Of a stretch of DNA of 64,000 nt, positions 34,195-45,495 are shown piece by piece. Position numbers and translations under genes: made by a program. Below the pieces are notes generated by a model. It did no database searches. It was not told the DNA's origin and worked only from the letters and a program-made list of their open reading frames with translations. The stretch spans positions 32,141,047 through 32,205,046 of the forward strand of contig NC_061510.1 of NCBI RefSeq assembly GCF_022539505.1, read 5' to 3'. This DNA is from Lolium rigidum. Lineage: Eukaryota; Streptophyta; Magnoliopsida; Poales; Poaceae. The first letter of the stretch is position 1. Every line of letters starts with the position of its first letter.

Positions 34195-35902
34195 TGATGT
34201 CTACGGGTGCTTCTATTCTTGTAGACAGTGTTGGGCCTCCAAGAGCAGAGGTTTGTAGAACAGCAGCAAGTTTCCCTTAAGTGGATCACCCAAGGTTTAT
34301 CGAACTCAGGGAGGAAGAGGTCAAAGATATCCCTCTCATGCAACCCCGCAACCATAAAGCAAGAAGTCTCTTGTGTCCCCAACACACCTAATAGGTGCAC
34401 TAGTTCGGCGAAGAGATAGTGAAATACAGGTGGTATAAATAAGTATGAGCAAGTGGCAACGACACCTGAAAAGTGCTTTGCCCAGGAAAGTAAACAAGCA
34501 AGAGTAACGCAAGCAAGAGTAACGCAATAGAAACAAGAAACAAGCAGCGATAGCAGTATTTAGGAACAAGGCCTAGGGATTAGACTTTCACTAGTGGACA
34601 CTCTCAACTTTGATCACATAACAGAATAGATAAATGCATACTCTACACTCTCTTGTTGGATGATGAACACCACTAATTGCGTAGGATTACACGAACCCTC
34701 AATGCCGGAGTTAACAAGCTCCACAATATTCAATGTTCATATTTAAATAACCTTAGAGTGCATGACAGATCAACACAACTAAACCAAGTACTAACATAGC
34801 ATGCACACTCGTCACCTTCACACTATGTAGGAGGAATAGATCACATCAATACCATCATAGCAATAGTTAACTTCATAATCTACAAGAGATCATAATCATA
34901 GCCTACGCCAAGTACTAACACGGATGCACACACTGTCACCATTACACCGTGCAGGAGGAATAAACTACTTTAATAACATCACTAGAGTAGCACATGGATA
35001 AATTGTGATACAAAACACATTGCAATCATAAAGAGATATAAATAAGCACTTCACTATGCCATTCATAACAACGAATAAGTATTCTCGTGAAATATAGCCT
35101 AAGAGACCCACACGGTGCACACACTCGTCACCTTTACACACGTGGGACAAGGAGTCTCCGGAGATCACATAAGTAAAACCCACTTGACTAGCATAATGAC
35201 ATCTAGATTACAAGCATCATCATATGAATCTCAATCATGTAAGGCAGCTCATGAGATTATTGTATTGAAGCACATAGGAGAGAGATTAACCACATAGCTA
35301 CCGGTACAGCCCCGAGCCTCGATGGAGAACTACTCCTCCTCATGGGAGACAGCAGCATTGATGGAGATGGCGGTGGTGTCGATGGAGAAGCCTTCCGGGG
35401 CACTTCCCCGTCCCGGCGGCGTGCCGGAACGAGACTCCCGTCCCCCGCATCTTGGCTTCGCGATGGCGGCGGCTCCGGAAGGTTTCTCGTACCGTGGCTT
35501 TTCCGTCCCGAGGTTTTAGGTCGGGGACCTTTATATAGGCGAAGAGGCGGCGTCAGAAGGTCAACGAGGTGGTGACACGCTAGGGGGCGCGCCCGGCTCC
35601 TTGGCCGCGCCGGCCCCATGTGTGGGCCTCGTGGCCCCCTCCGGCGACTCTCGGGTGTTCCGGATGCTTCCGGAGATTCTAAGATGCTCGGGCGTTGATT
35701 TCATCCGATTCCGAGAATATTTCCTTACTAGGATTTCGAAACCAAAAACAGCGTAAAACATGAACCGGCCCTTCGGCATCTCGTCAATAGGTTAGTTCCG
35801 GAAAACGCATAAATATGACATAAAGTATGCATAAAACATGTAGATATCATCAATAATGTGGCATGGAACATAAGAAATTATCGATACGTCGGAGACGTAT
35901 CA
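34195..35902 (-). repeat. E5 3' LTR (1708 bp)
   Basis: Ends tgatgtctacgggtgcttct and gtcggagacgtatca. A TATA box lies at about 35529-35537 on the minus strand. Compared with its partner it shows many CTG-to-CTCG and CAG-to-CAAG or GAG differences, for example actcgtca at 35122 against actgtca. Confidence 0.95.
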
Positions 35903-37107
35903 GCATCCCCAAGCTTAGTTCCTCGCTCGTCCCGAGCAGTAAACGATAACAAAGATAATTTCTGGAGTGACATGCCATCATAACCTTGATCATACTATTG
36001 TAAACACATGTAATGAATGCAGCGATCAAAACAATGGTAATGACATGAGTAAACAAATGAATCATAAAGCAAAGACTTTTCATGAATAGTATTTTCAAGA
36101 CAGGCATCAATAAGTCTTGCATAAGAGTTAACTCATAAAGCAATAAATTCATAGTAAAGGTATTGAAGCAACACAAAGGAAGATTAAGTTTCAGCGGTTG
36201 CTTTCAACTTATAACATGTATATCTCATGGATATTGTCAATGTAAAGTAATATAACAAGTGCAATATGCAAGTATGTAGGAATCAATGCACAGTTCACAC
36301 AAGTGTTTGCTTCTTGAGGTGGAGAGAGATAGGTGAACCGACTCAACATAAAAGGTAAAAGAATGGCCCTTCGCAGAGGGAAGCATTGATTGCTATATTT
36401 GTGCTAGAGTTTTGGTTTTGAAAACATAAAGAGAGCATAAAAGTAAAATTTTGAGAGGTGTTTGTTGTTGTCAACGAATGGTAGTGGGCACTCTAACTAC
36501 CTCATCAACCAGGCTTTCAAGAGCGGCTCCCATGAAGGACGTTATCTCTACCAGCAAGGTAGATCATCCCTCTTCTCTTTTGTTTACACATGTACTTTAG
36601 TTTAGTTTTTCTTTATTTATGGATGACACTCCTCCCAACCTTTTGCTTACACAAGCCATGGCTAACCGAATCCTCGGGTGCCTTCCAACATTCACATACC
36701 ATGGAGGAGTGTCTATTTGCAAAATTAAGTTGCTTACCGATGAATCGGAGCAAAACATGTGAAGAGAATTATTAATGAAAGTTAATTAATTGGGGCTAGG
36801 AACTCCATTGCCAGCTCTTTTTGCAAAATTATTGGATAAGTGGATGTGCCACTAGTCCATTGTGAAAGTCTGTCAAAAGTAAATGACAAGATCGAAAGAT
36901 AAAACACCACATACTTCCTCATGAGTTATAAAACATTGACACAAATAAGAGGTGATAAATTTTGAATTATTTAAAGGTAGCACTCAAGCAATTTACTTTG
37001 GAATGGCGGAGAAATACCATGTAGTAGGTAGATATGGTGGACACAAATGGCATAGTGTTTGGCTCAAAGATTTGGATGCACGAGAAGTATTCCCTCTCAA
37101 TACAAGG
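35903..37107 (-). mobile_element. E5: 3' non-coding interior
   Basis: About 1.2 kb between the ORF stop and the 3' LTR, without a credible frame. It is homologous in patches to the same region of E1 and E4. Confidence 0.75.
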
Positions 37108-37776
37108 CTAGGCTAGCAAGGTTATTTGAAACAAACACAAGGATGAACCGGTGCAGCAAAACTCACATAAAAGACATATTGTAAGCATAGGAAGATAAAA
37201 CAAGTGTAGCTTCAAAAATTTCAGCACATAGAGAGGTGTTTTAGTAACATGAAAACTTCTACAACCATATTTTCCTCTCTCACAATAACTTTCAGTGGCA
37301 TCATGAACAAATTCAACAATATAAGTATCACATAAAGCATTCTTATCATGAGTCTCATGCATAAAATTATTACTCTCCACATAGGCATAATCAATTTTAT
37401 TAGTTGTAGTGGGAGCAAATTCAACAAAGTAGCTATCATTAAATATAGGAGGCATATTGTAATCATAATCAAATTTATCCTCCATAACAGGTGGTACTAA
37501 AAGACTACTATCATTATAATCATCATAAATAGGAGGCAAAGTATCATCAAAGTAAATTTTCTCCTCAATGCTTGGGGGACTAAAAAGATCATGCTCATCA
37601 AAACCAGCTTCCCCAAGCTTAGAACTTTCCATATCATTATCAACAATGGTGTTCAAAGCGTTCATACTAATATTACTACTAGCATGCAAATAAGATTCCA
37701 TAGGTTTTTTAATTTTCGCATCAAACCATCCATGTCTTAAATCAGGAAATAGAATAAGAAGCTCATTGTTGTCCAT
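37108..37776 (-). CDS. E5 internal ORF (222 residues, retroelement protein)
   Basis: Starts MDNNELLILFPDLRHGWFDA just downstream of the primer-binding site and ends with hydrophobic residues. It is acidic and rich in Asn, Asp and Tyr, and contains DATESYCERGKYG as in E4. In position it replaces gag, but no zinc knuckle is present. The role is unknown. Confidence 0.6.
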   Translation of the reverse strand: MDNNELLILFPDLRHGWFDAKIKKPMESYLHASSNISMNALNTIVDNDMESSKLGEAGFDEHDLFSPPSIEEKIYFDDTLPPIYDDYNDSSLLVPPVMEDKFDYDYNMPPIFNDSYFVEFAPTTTNKIDYAYVESNNFMHETHDKNALCDTYIVEFVHDATESYCERGKYGCRSFHVTKTPLYVLKFLKLHLFYLPMLTICLLCEFCCTGSSLCLFQITLLA

Positions 37777-37910
37777 TATGCCAAACTAGTGTAAACAAGA
37801 AACAAAAAGATGCAATTGCAGGATCTAAAGGAAATAGCTTCGAGCACACACACAACGGCAACGTGAAAAGTACTTTACCCGGGACCGGAGTATGAGTGCC
37901 TTTTACCTTT

Positions 37911-37930
37911 CCTCCCCGGCAACGGCGCCG
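37911..37930 (-). other. E5 primer-binding site
   Basis: On the minus strand cggcgccgttgccggggagg lies 11 bp inside the 5' LTR end. It matches the motif shared by many cereal Gypsy elements. Confidence 0.75.
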
Positions 37931-37941
37931 TGAAAATAGCT

Positions 37942-39647
37942 TGATGTCTACGGGTGCTTCTATTCTTGTAGACAGTGTTGGGCCTCCAAGAGCAGAGGTT
38001 TGTAGAACAGCAGCAAGTTTCCCTTAAGTGGATCACCCAAGGTTTATCGAACTCGGGGAGGAAGAGGTCAAAGATATCCCTCTCATGCAACCCTGCAACC
38101 ATAAAGCAAGAAGTCTCTTGTGTCCCCAACACACCTAATAGGTGCACTAGTTCGGCGAAGAGATAGTGAAATACATGTGGTATAAATAAGTATCAGCAGT
38201 GGCAACGGCACCAGAAAAGTGCTTTTCCCAGGACAGTAAACAAGCAGTAGTAACGCAGCAGTAGTAACGCAGTAAAACAGTAAACAAGCAGCGATAGCGA
38301 TATTTAGGAACAAGGCCTAGGGATTAGACTTTCACTAGTGGACACTCTCAACTTTGATCACATAACAGAATAGATAAATGCATACTCTACACTCTCTTGT
38401 TGGATGATGAACACCACTAATTTCGTAGGATTACACGAACCCTCAATGCCGGAGTTAACAAGCTCCACAATATTCAATGTTCATATTTAAATAACCTTAG
38501 AGTGCATGACAGATCAACACAACTAAACCAAGTACTAACATAGCATGCACACTCGTCACCTTCACACTATGTAGGAGGAATAGATCACATCAATACCATC
38601 ATAGCAATAGTTAACTTCATAATCTACAAGAGATCATAATCATAGCCTACGCCAAGTACTAACACGTATGCACACACCGTCACCATTACACCGTGCGGGA
38701 GGAATAAACTACTTTAATAACATCACTAGAGTAGCACATGGATAAATTGTGATACAAAACACATTGCAATCATAAAGGGATATAAATAAGCACTTCACTA
38801 TGCCATTCATAACCGCGAATAAGTATTCTGTGAAATATAGCCTAAGAGACCCACACGGTGCACACACTGTCACCTTTACACACGTGGGACAAGGAGTCTC
38901 CGGAGATCACATAAGTAAAACCCACTTGACTAGCATAATGACATCTAGATTACAAGCATCATCATATGAATCTCAATCATGTAAGGCAGCTCATGAGATT
39001 ATTGTATTGAAGCACATAGGAGAGAGATTAACCACATAGCTACCGGTACAGCCCCGAGCCTCGATGGAGAACTACTCCCTCCTCATGGGAGACAGCAGCG
39101 TTGATGGAGATGGCGATGGTGTCGATGGAGAAGCCTTCCGGGGGCACTTCCCCGTCCCGGCGGCGTGCCGGAACAGAGACTCCTGTCCCCCAGATCTTGG
39201 CTTCGCGATGGCGGCGGCTCTGGAAGGTTTCTCGTACCGTGGCTTTTCTGTCCCGAGGTTTTAGGTCAGGGACCTTTATATAGGCGAAGAGGCGGCGTCA
39301 GAAGGTCAACGAGGCGGTGACACGCTAGGGGGGCGCGCCTGGCTCCTTGGCCGCGCCGGCCCCATGTGTGGGCCTGTGCCCCCCTCTGGCGACTCTCGGG
39401 TGTTCTGGATGCTTCCGGAGATTCTAAGATGCTGGGCGTTGATTTCATCCGATTCCGAGAATATTTCCTTACTAGGATTTCTGAAACCAAAAACAGCAGA
39501 AAACAGGAACTGGCCCTTCGGCATCTCGTCAATAGGTTAGTTCCGGAAAACGCATAAATATGACATAAAGTATGCATAAAACATGTAGATATCATCAATA
39601 ATGTGGCATGGAACATAAGAAATTATCGATACGTCGGAGACGTATCA
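37942..39647 (-). repeat. E5 5' LTR (1706 bp)
   Basis: Partner of 34195-35902 with the same ends. A TATA box (minus strand) lies at about 39273-39281. It reads closer to what appears to be the family consensus than its partner does. Confidence 0.95.
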
Positions 39648-41300
39648 ATCACCGACAACTATGTGTTCTTCTTCAGAACTTAAATCACCATCAGCCCTCA
39701 CAAGTGCAACAAGTTAGGTATTATCTCCATCCAATTCTCTTGTAAATACAACCATGGATCTTTGGTATTCAATTTGGAAAGCTTCAAATATGGTGGGTGT
39801 GTAAAGTTTGATGGTTTGCAACAACATACGTGTCCTCATTCCTATTCTTGGTAGTTTTTTATAGCTTGAAATTCTGCATCAAGTTCCTTGTCTCTTTTTT
39901 CCTTGCACCACCCTTTCAAAATGTTTTAAGAACCGAACGATGTTAAAATCTGATTTCAGATGTTTTTTCAAGTCACTATTGAAACTCTCACTTAATTGTG
40001 TGCTTTTATTCCCAATGAGAAAACATCACTCGTGTATTTTTTTGCCTATTTTTTCCTTTAACTTGTAGATACGACATAGCCATGTTGTCTTCTTCTTCTC
40101 CATATTATTGCTCATTATGTCAAATTGTTCTTCAAAGGCTGTCTTGTCATCAATGTTATACATACAAGCATTAAAATCTGAGAGAATGTGAGGTTCTTCA
40201 TCATCATACTTTTTTGGGGAGTCTTCATCTTTGTTATTGCGCAAGTTCTTGACGCCATTTTTCATTATGTAATAGGTACACTATCCGTGCCATGCTACTG
40301 TTAATACCTCCGCAACATCATTTCCCATTGCCATGTCTTGATCAGTAAATACCGTTCTAGGATGATTTCCATTGTGTGTAGCTAGAAAAGACTCAAATAG
40401 CCATGTGAAAGAAGCACGAGTTCCATCAAACAAAAGAGCAGCACAAAATAATGGTCTCTCTAAAATGATTGTATCCAATAAAAACACCAATGGTCTATAC
40501 TCTTTGTTTGTGCCAAAAGTGGTGTCAAAGGTGACAACATTCCCAAAGTTTGCATAATCAATGTACATCTTTGCATCGGCCCAGAATATATTAGTTATTT
40601 GTTCTTCACAATCTGATTGCAAAGTATACCGGACCCCTACCATATTCCTTTCAAAAAAAGGGTTCGCAAAGATCTTATCTTGAAAATATTTCAGCATGCT
40701 TCCTGCCTGACCATATGTCAACTCCCTTTGATGCCATCCTCCAACTTGGCGAATAACGATCTCATGTGCATTTTTTTGGCCTAATTCCGTAGCCATCGAC
40801 AACCTCAATTTCACAAGCTCGCAATTCTTAAATCTTTCTTTGTGATAACATCAAATGAAGATTTGTGACACGTAAAGACCGTGATTGAGCAAATAATTAC
40901 TTCCAGCACTTCATAATGTCCTGCCACTCGATCTAATGGAAGACATATATGAACCTCACAACATGTTCTTGTTTCAGCCCGTGGGTTCTTTGTGAGATGG
41001 TCCCTTTTGTCTTATGCATGACGACCCTGTTTCGCACACACATATCTACATGAAGTTACCTTTCCATCCATTTTAGTTGTCAAGCTAGACCTTTTTCTGG
41101 CCTCTACATAGACTCTATAGTTTACCCAAAATGACCAAGCACCATCCAAGTTTCTGAATTTCTGGCCAACTTTAGGTAAGCAAATAGGAATCGCATTCTC
41201 CCTATACCAAATTAGACATGCACTCGCTGCTATAGATCTTGATGCAAACCAAGCAAAGGCATTTCGATGTAAGCCAACTTACTTGTTTGGTTCAGCCATT
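39648..41300 (-). pseudogene. FAR1-related gene, N-terminal and central fragment
   Basis: On the minus strand: a FAR1 DNA-binding domain (GQKFRNLDGAWSFWVNY near 41170, DGKVTSCRYVCAKQGRHA, then a stop); then the MULE-transposase-like core at 40281-40814 with GGWHQRELTYGQAGSMLKYF, ANFGNVVTFDTTFGTNKEYR and PRTVFTDQDMAMG. After a stop at 40279 come MKNGVKNLRNNKDEDS and DFNACMYNIDDKTAFEEQFD, and further frame changes lead to STQLSESFNSDLKKHLKSDF, up to the E5 insertion. The family acts as transcription factors in light signalling and development. Several stops and the two LTR insertions make this copy non-functional. The likely original start is near 41295. Confidence 0.8.
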
Positions 41301-42853
41301 GGTTCTTAATCGGGAGGCATGAACTCAACAAAAACATTGCTGGAATGATAAACAAATACAAGTAAAAATATGTTTGTGAACAAATGAGAGTGAAAGATGG
41401 GAAATATATTTGGGCTACATGCCGAGAAGAAGTCGAGGCGGAGGAAGTAGAAGATGGTGGACGAAGATGTACACTTGCCTCGATTGCCCATCGATAACCC
41501 TGCTCGATAGCCCCTCCATCTCCCCTCGATCGCTAGACAGCGAGCGGACAAATGTCGCAGCCAAATCCTATCCATGTGCTGCAGCCCTGCCAAAACACTG
41601 TGTTTTCCCTCCTCTATCCCGAGCTGGGCTTGTTACATGGCCTCGGCCTGACTGGACTATGTTGAGAGAGGGGACATGAAGCAGGGGCCTTACGGTTTGG
41701 AAAGAAAGGCATCGGGGCAAGGATGGCGGGTTGCCTCTGACTTGCTTCACGCAAGGTAGAAAATCTGCGTCGGTCGTCGGCTCACGTACGGATTCAAGAT
41801 CAAGGTCATTTCGATGGGCCATGGCCACCATCGGTGTCGCGTAATGAAGAGGGATCGAAAGAGTGGCAATGCTTTGACCTCGGCTCTACAGTTATGTGTG
41901 TCGTTCGTGTAGACATTCTCTTGTACTATTTCTACCAACTTATTAGGGTAATACATATTTCGAGAAAAACTTAAGCAATTATTTTGGTCAATAAAAAATG
42001 TGATATATGTCACAAAATTAAACCATTGGAAACACAATTTTTGTAACATATATGTCATATTTTGATATTAAGGGCCCCTTTACAATATAAACTTTCAAGG
42101 GGCGGAGCTTAAAGACGGTCAACTCAATACAAGAACTTGAAAGGATTGGAGCTTAAGACAAGAGTGGGCTTCATGATGAAGGTCATAATACACTTTCTGA
42201 GAATTGAAGGATGATACCTTTTAAAATTAATTTAGGTGTCTCGTTGGAATGTGGCCTACTCCTACTCTAGAAACTATGTATAGTGTTTCGTCTTTGACTT
42301 GGGACAAAAGTGACTTCTCATGCTTGATGCCTAGACACCTCTCGGTACACATGTAGCAAGCTAGAAGAGTCAGCTAGCGTGAAAATCTTGTGTGTATGTG
42401 TCTGTGAGGGGGTGGGGGTGGGAGGAGGGGGGCTCCAGGAGATGACGGGGAGAGATTTCGATGTAGAGGAGAGATCAGAAAAGTAGCGATGTTCAGTAGG
42501 CTGCTGCGGTGGAGCGAGGAAACTTTGTGAAAAAAGAGGGTAATGGCGTAGTGGCTACAACTAAGGTTATGTACAGTTACCTAATGGGTCATACGATTAG
42601 GATTGGGCCTGCAAAGCCACCTAAGGTGAATCGTTTGGTTAAATGGGTCTTAAATCAGTAGCAATCCCGTGGATATTAATTTTTTCACATCTCATTTGAG
42701 ATCCATATTGGTTAGCATTGTAGTTATTTTTCTACATGCGCCTAACGGTCAAAATGGATTGGCAACTTTATATTGTTACTCAGGAAGAGTGGACCAATAG
42801 AGGTTGAGCTATAGGTAACACTTTATATTTTGAAATATTTAGCAATTATATAT
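41301..42853. other. Intergenic DNA, no gene recognised
   Basis: Contains a moderately GC-rich patch (41410-41850) with overlapping short frames on both strands but no recognisable domain, and a G-rich stretch near 42405-42440. It may include the promoter of the dead FAR1-like gene. Confidence 0.5.
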
Positions 42854-43110
42854 CAAAATTTTAAAAACATTGTATAGGTAGTCAATAATGCGTACTACAA
42901 CGTTTATAATCTAAATTAGAACTAGTTTAAATTTTAGGATACACAAAAATGAGTAAATCTGGAAAATTATATAGTGTTGAAATGTGCATTGCTCACTATA
43001 TATAACATTGTCAGGTTTTTTCATTTTTGCGTAGCCTAAAGTATAAAGTAGTTCATATTAAGATTTTACATGTTTGCAGTATACATCATTGACTATCTCT
43101 AAAATTTTAT
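42854..43110. repeat. Long imperfect hairpin (arms about 105 bp, loop about 50 bp)
   Basis: Left arm about 42854-42962, right arm about 43013-43110. For example actagtttaaattttaggat pairs with the complement of cctaaagtataaagtagttc, and gtcaataatg pairs with catcattgac. The loop itself contains atatagtg...cactatat. By eye arm identity is about three quarters. It resembles a fold-back MITE; terminal duplications were not resolved. It could be a source of hairpin small RNAs. Confidence 0.75.
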
Positions 43111-43835
43111 TTCAGATTTTTTGAAACTTTAAAATAAGAATTTAAGTCTTTCGCAATAAAAGGGCTTCCGTTTTGAGTATCATATAAAGTGATGGTGGTA
43201 AGTGGTAAGAAAGAGAGCGACCAGATGCAACTGCGCAAGCAAACGCGGGTTTCGAAGACGTCGCGGTCCGGGTAGCGCAGTTCAGAATAATACGTTGGCG
43301 CTGACTCTGTATACACATACACATCATATATAAGTAAATACCACTAAAAATAAACACGCTGACCTAACGAGATGTCTGTTCTTACATATTGGGCAACCGC
43401 CAGTTCGTAAGCAGCTCATCAGTGATGGGACCTGAGCTAATAGTATGTTTAAGGATATACTCTACCAGGAATTAATCTAACAGCTGGCCTGTACTAGTCC
43501 ACTCAACGGTAACAAAAAAACGCTACTTGCTCGTTCAAATGCAACTGGTTGGTGGTGGCTGAAAAAAATAAGGACCTGCTCAGGTTAATTATGCTCTCTC
43601 TCTCTCTCTCTAAGAATACTTGTATCTCCATTCGTTTATTTGTTAGTCATTGTACGGAAAAGTCCTAGTTGAACGTGGGCAGGTTATCTGTTATGAAGGG
43701 ATCATTAGGGTGAAAACTATTTTCTCTCCTAACGGTTTGTCTTATAGCTTCTGGAAATGATGTGGATGCCTCGACTGTACCAATGCAGGGGGAGTGGGAC
43801 CTCCCGTGCACTATATATCATGTTTCATTGCATAA
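43111..43835. other. Intergenic DNA with a (CT)n tract
   Basis: Short (CT)n run near 43593-43611. No gene or element end seen up to the Harbinger-type element. Confidence 0.5.
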
Positions 43836-44548
43836 GAGCATCTCCAACAGGCGCTCTAAAATCTGGCGCGCTATACTGGCGATTGGGCGCGCTGTATACC
43901 GCTGGCGCGCGGCATAGCGAATTTGCCCCCGGCAGAGGCTCTATTTTGCAGCGCGCGTTGGTGTGCGAAAAACGCACCTCCGGCAGAGGCTCTATTTTGC
44001 AGCGCGCGCGTGTCACAAACTGCTAATCCGACCGTTTTTTTTTTTGAAAATTCATCAAACATACTATGAAAATATGATCGAAATACGAATATATTTTAAA
44101 AGTGCAACGATACAATGCGACATTTAAAACGAAAATACTAAATAAACTACTCCTCCGACTGCTCGTCGGACTCCCAGTCGAAGTCGGAGCTGCTCAGAGT
44201 CGTGTCTGACACCGGCGTCGACGTCGTCGTCCACTGGAAGGAGGAGGAGGAGGAGGAGGAGGAGAGGACGATGGTCGACGGCCATGCGCCGTTCTTCTTT
44301 TCCTCCTTCCTCCTCGCCGCCGCCTCGGCCCTCGCCTTCTTCCTCGCCGCGGACTCGGCGCGGCGCTTCTCGCGGCTCGCCTTTTTCTTCGCTTTCATCG
44401 CCGCCTTCTCCTCCTCCTTCTGCGCGTAGAAGGCCTCCGTGGCGGCGACGTCCTCGGGGAAGCTGGAGCAGCGCGGCAGCGCCCGCGCGCGGCAAACCGG
44501 CGGTTTTTTTGCCGCGCGGGGCTTTTACAGCGCCTGTTGGAGATGCTC
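43836..44548 (-). mobile_element. Harbinger-type DNA element, 713 bp
   Basis: Inverted termini gagcatctccaacaggcgct are flanked by TAA on both sides (43833-43835 and 44549-44551). The 3-bp TAA duplication and the termini fit the PIF/Harbinger superfamily. It carries a fragment of an element-linked ORF on the minus strand and is non-autonomous. Confidence 0.8.
44147..44505 (-). pseudogene. C-terminal fragment of a Harbinger-linked basic coiled-coil ORF
   Basis: The frame reads FPEDVAATEAFYAQKEEEKA, then MKAKKKASREKRRAESAARK, a Ser-rich stretch and SDFDWESDEQSEE. The Lys/Arg/Ala-rich helix and acidic end recall the C-terminal part of the Myb/NAM-associated proteins found with plant Harbinger elements. 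No N-terminal domain is present. Confidence 0.5.
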
Positions 44549-44551
44549 TAA

Positions 44552-44811
44552 CAATCTGAACTAGGTTGCCGAACTGATGCTTGAATGACGAAGTATTATA
44601 CCATTACATTGTTGCAGATATTAATATATTTTGGAGAAAAAGATATTTTCGGTAATAGTTTTGATTGTGTGACACACACTCTGTCTGGTGTGGTACATAA
44701 AAGTGGTAGCTTACAACTTGAAGAAACTTGAAATTAAAACATGGAAGTAGCTCTCAGGTGCTTCTTCATATCCTCTTGGATTGGGAGTGCTCGTTCTATT
44801 GACTTTCGGTA
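44552..44811. other. Short intergenic segment
   Basis: Nothing recognised between the Harbinger-type element and the next MITE. Confidence 0.5.
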
Positions 44812-44894
44812 CTGCCTCTAGTCCATAATAAATGACGTGGCTTTAGTGTAAATTAAAGGAAAAAATAACAATATTTATTACGGATAGGAGGGAG
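44812..44894. mobile_element. Stowaway-type MITE, 83 bp
   Basis: ctgcctctagtccataataa at the left and ttattacggataggagggag at the right form imperfect inverted ends, flanked by TA (44810-44811 and 44895-44896). Confidence 0.75.
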
Positions 44895-45495
44895 TAACAT
44901 AAACATTGAATTTCACGTTCTTTCTCAAAGTAAGAGAAGATTAGGAAAGTCTTGTCGATTGTTGCTTTCTCCAGATGTCGGAAAAAGCATGAGAACAAAA
45001 GCTCGAATGGTACAATCCCTCCGTCACTCCAAAATAAAAGGAGTGATCATGTAGTTCTTGCTCTATGAAGATGCGTTGTTAGGTGCTCCATTTCCCGATC
45101 AAGGACGAACCTCAACGTTTGCTCGAGAGATAGGGAGAGGCCCATTGAACGATGTTAAGGGCAAAGGATTGGAACACTAATCTTCTACTCCAATCATAAT
45201 CTATTGGCAGTGGCAGAAAAACAATATAGTGTACTAGTGGCGATTGGAAGTCTTCTTCTTAATCTATTGGGATCCCTAATAATCTATTTGATGCTAAAAC
45301 CAAGATTTATGGAACAAAACTCCTCTTGGCCTTTCGAGGAAATGAACAAGCGGGCAAAGGGAAACGAGAAAACGTCGTGAGCTTCACACCTCCGATTCTG
45401 ACCTCTCCCACGTCTGGCGATCGAGACGGTGTAATGCCCGCGCGCCATGGTTGCAGCTTATGTTTGCTGCAGATTGTACAGTGGAGGGTTTAGAG
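44895..45495 (+). promoter_or_regulatory. Upstream region of the receptor kinase
   Basis: About 600 bp before the kinase start. A truncated Stowaway-like piece (atccctccgtcactccaaaa, near 45015) is present. No clear TATA box was identified. An upstream in-frame ATG at 45451 would add 15 residues before the signal peptide. Confidence 0.4.

Larger units (their letters stand above)
34195..39647 (-). mobile_element. E5: complete non-autonomous Gypsy element, 5453 bp
   Basis: Both LTRs (34195-35902 and 37942-39647) and a perfect 5-bp target duplication atcac (34190-34194 and 39648-39652) are present. The primer-binding site next to the 5' LTR reads cggcgccgttgccggggagg on the minus strand (37911-37930), the usual Gypsy motif of cereal elements. 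The polypurine tract (reverse complement catccccaagcttag) adjoins the 3' LTR. The interior is only 2039 bp with one ORF and no pol, so it depends on proteins supplied in trans. Confidence 0.95.
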
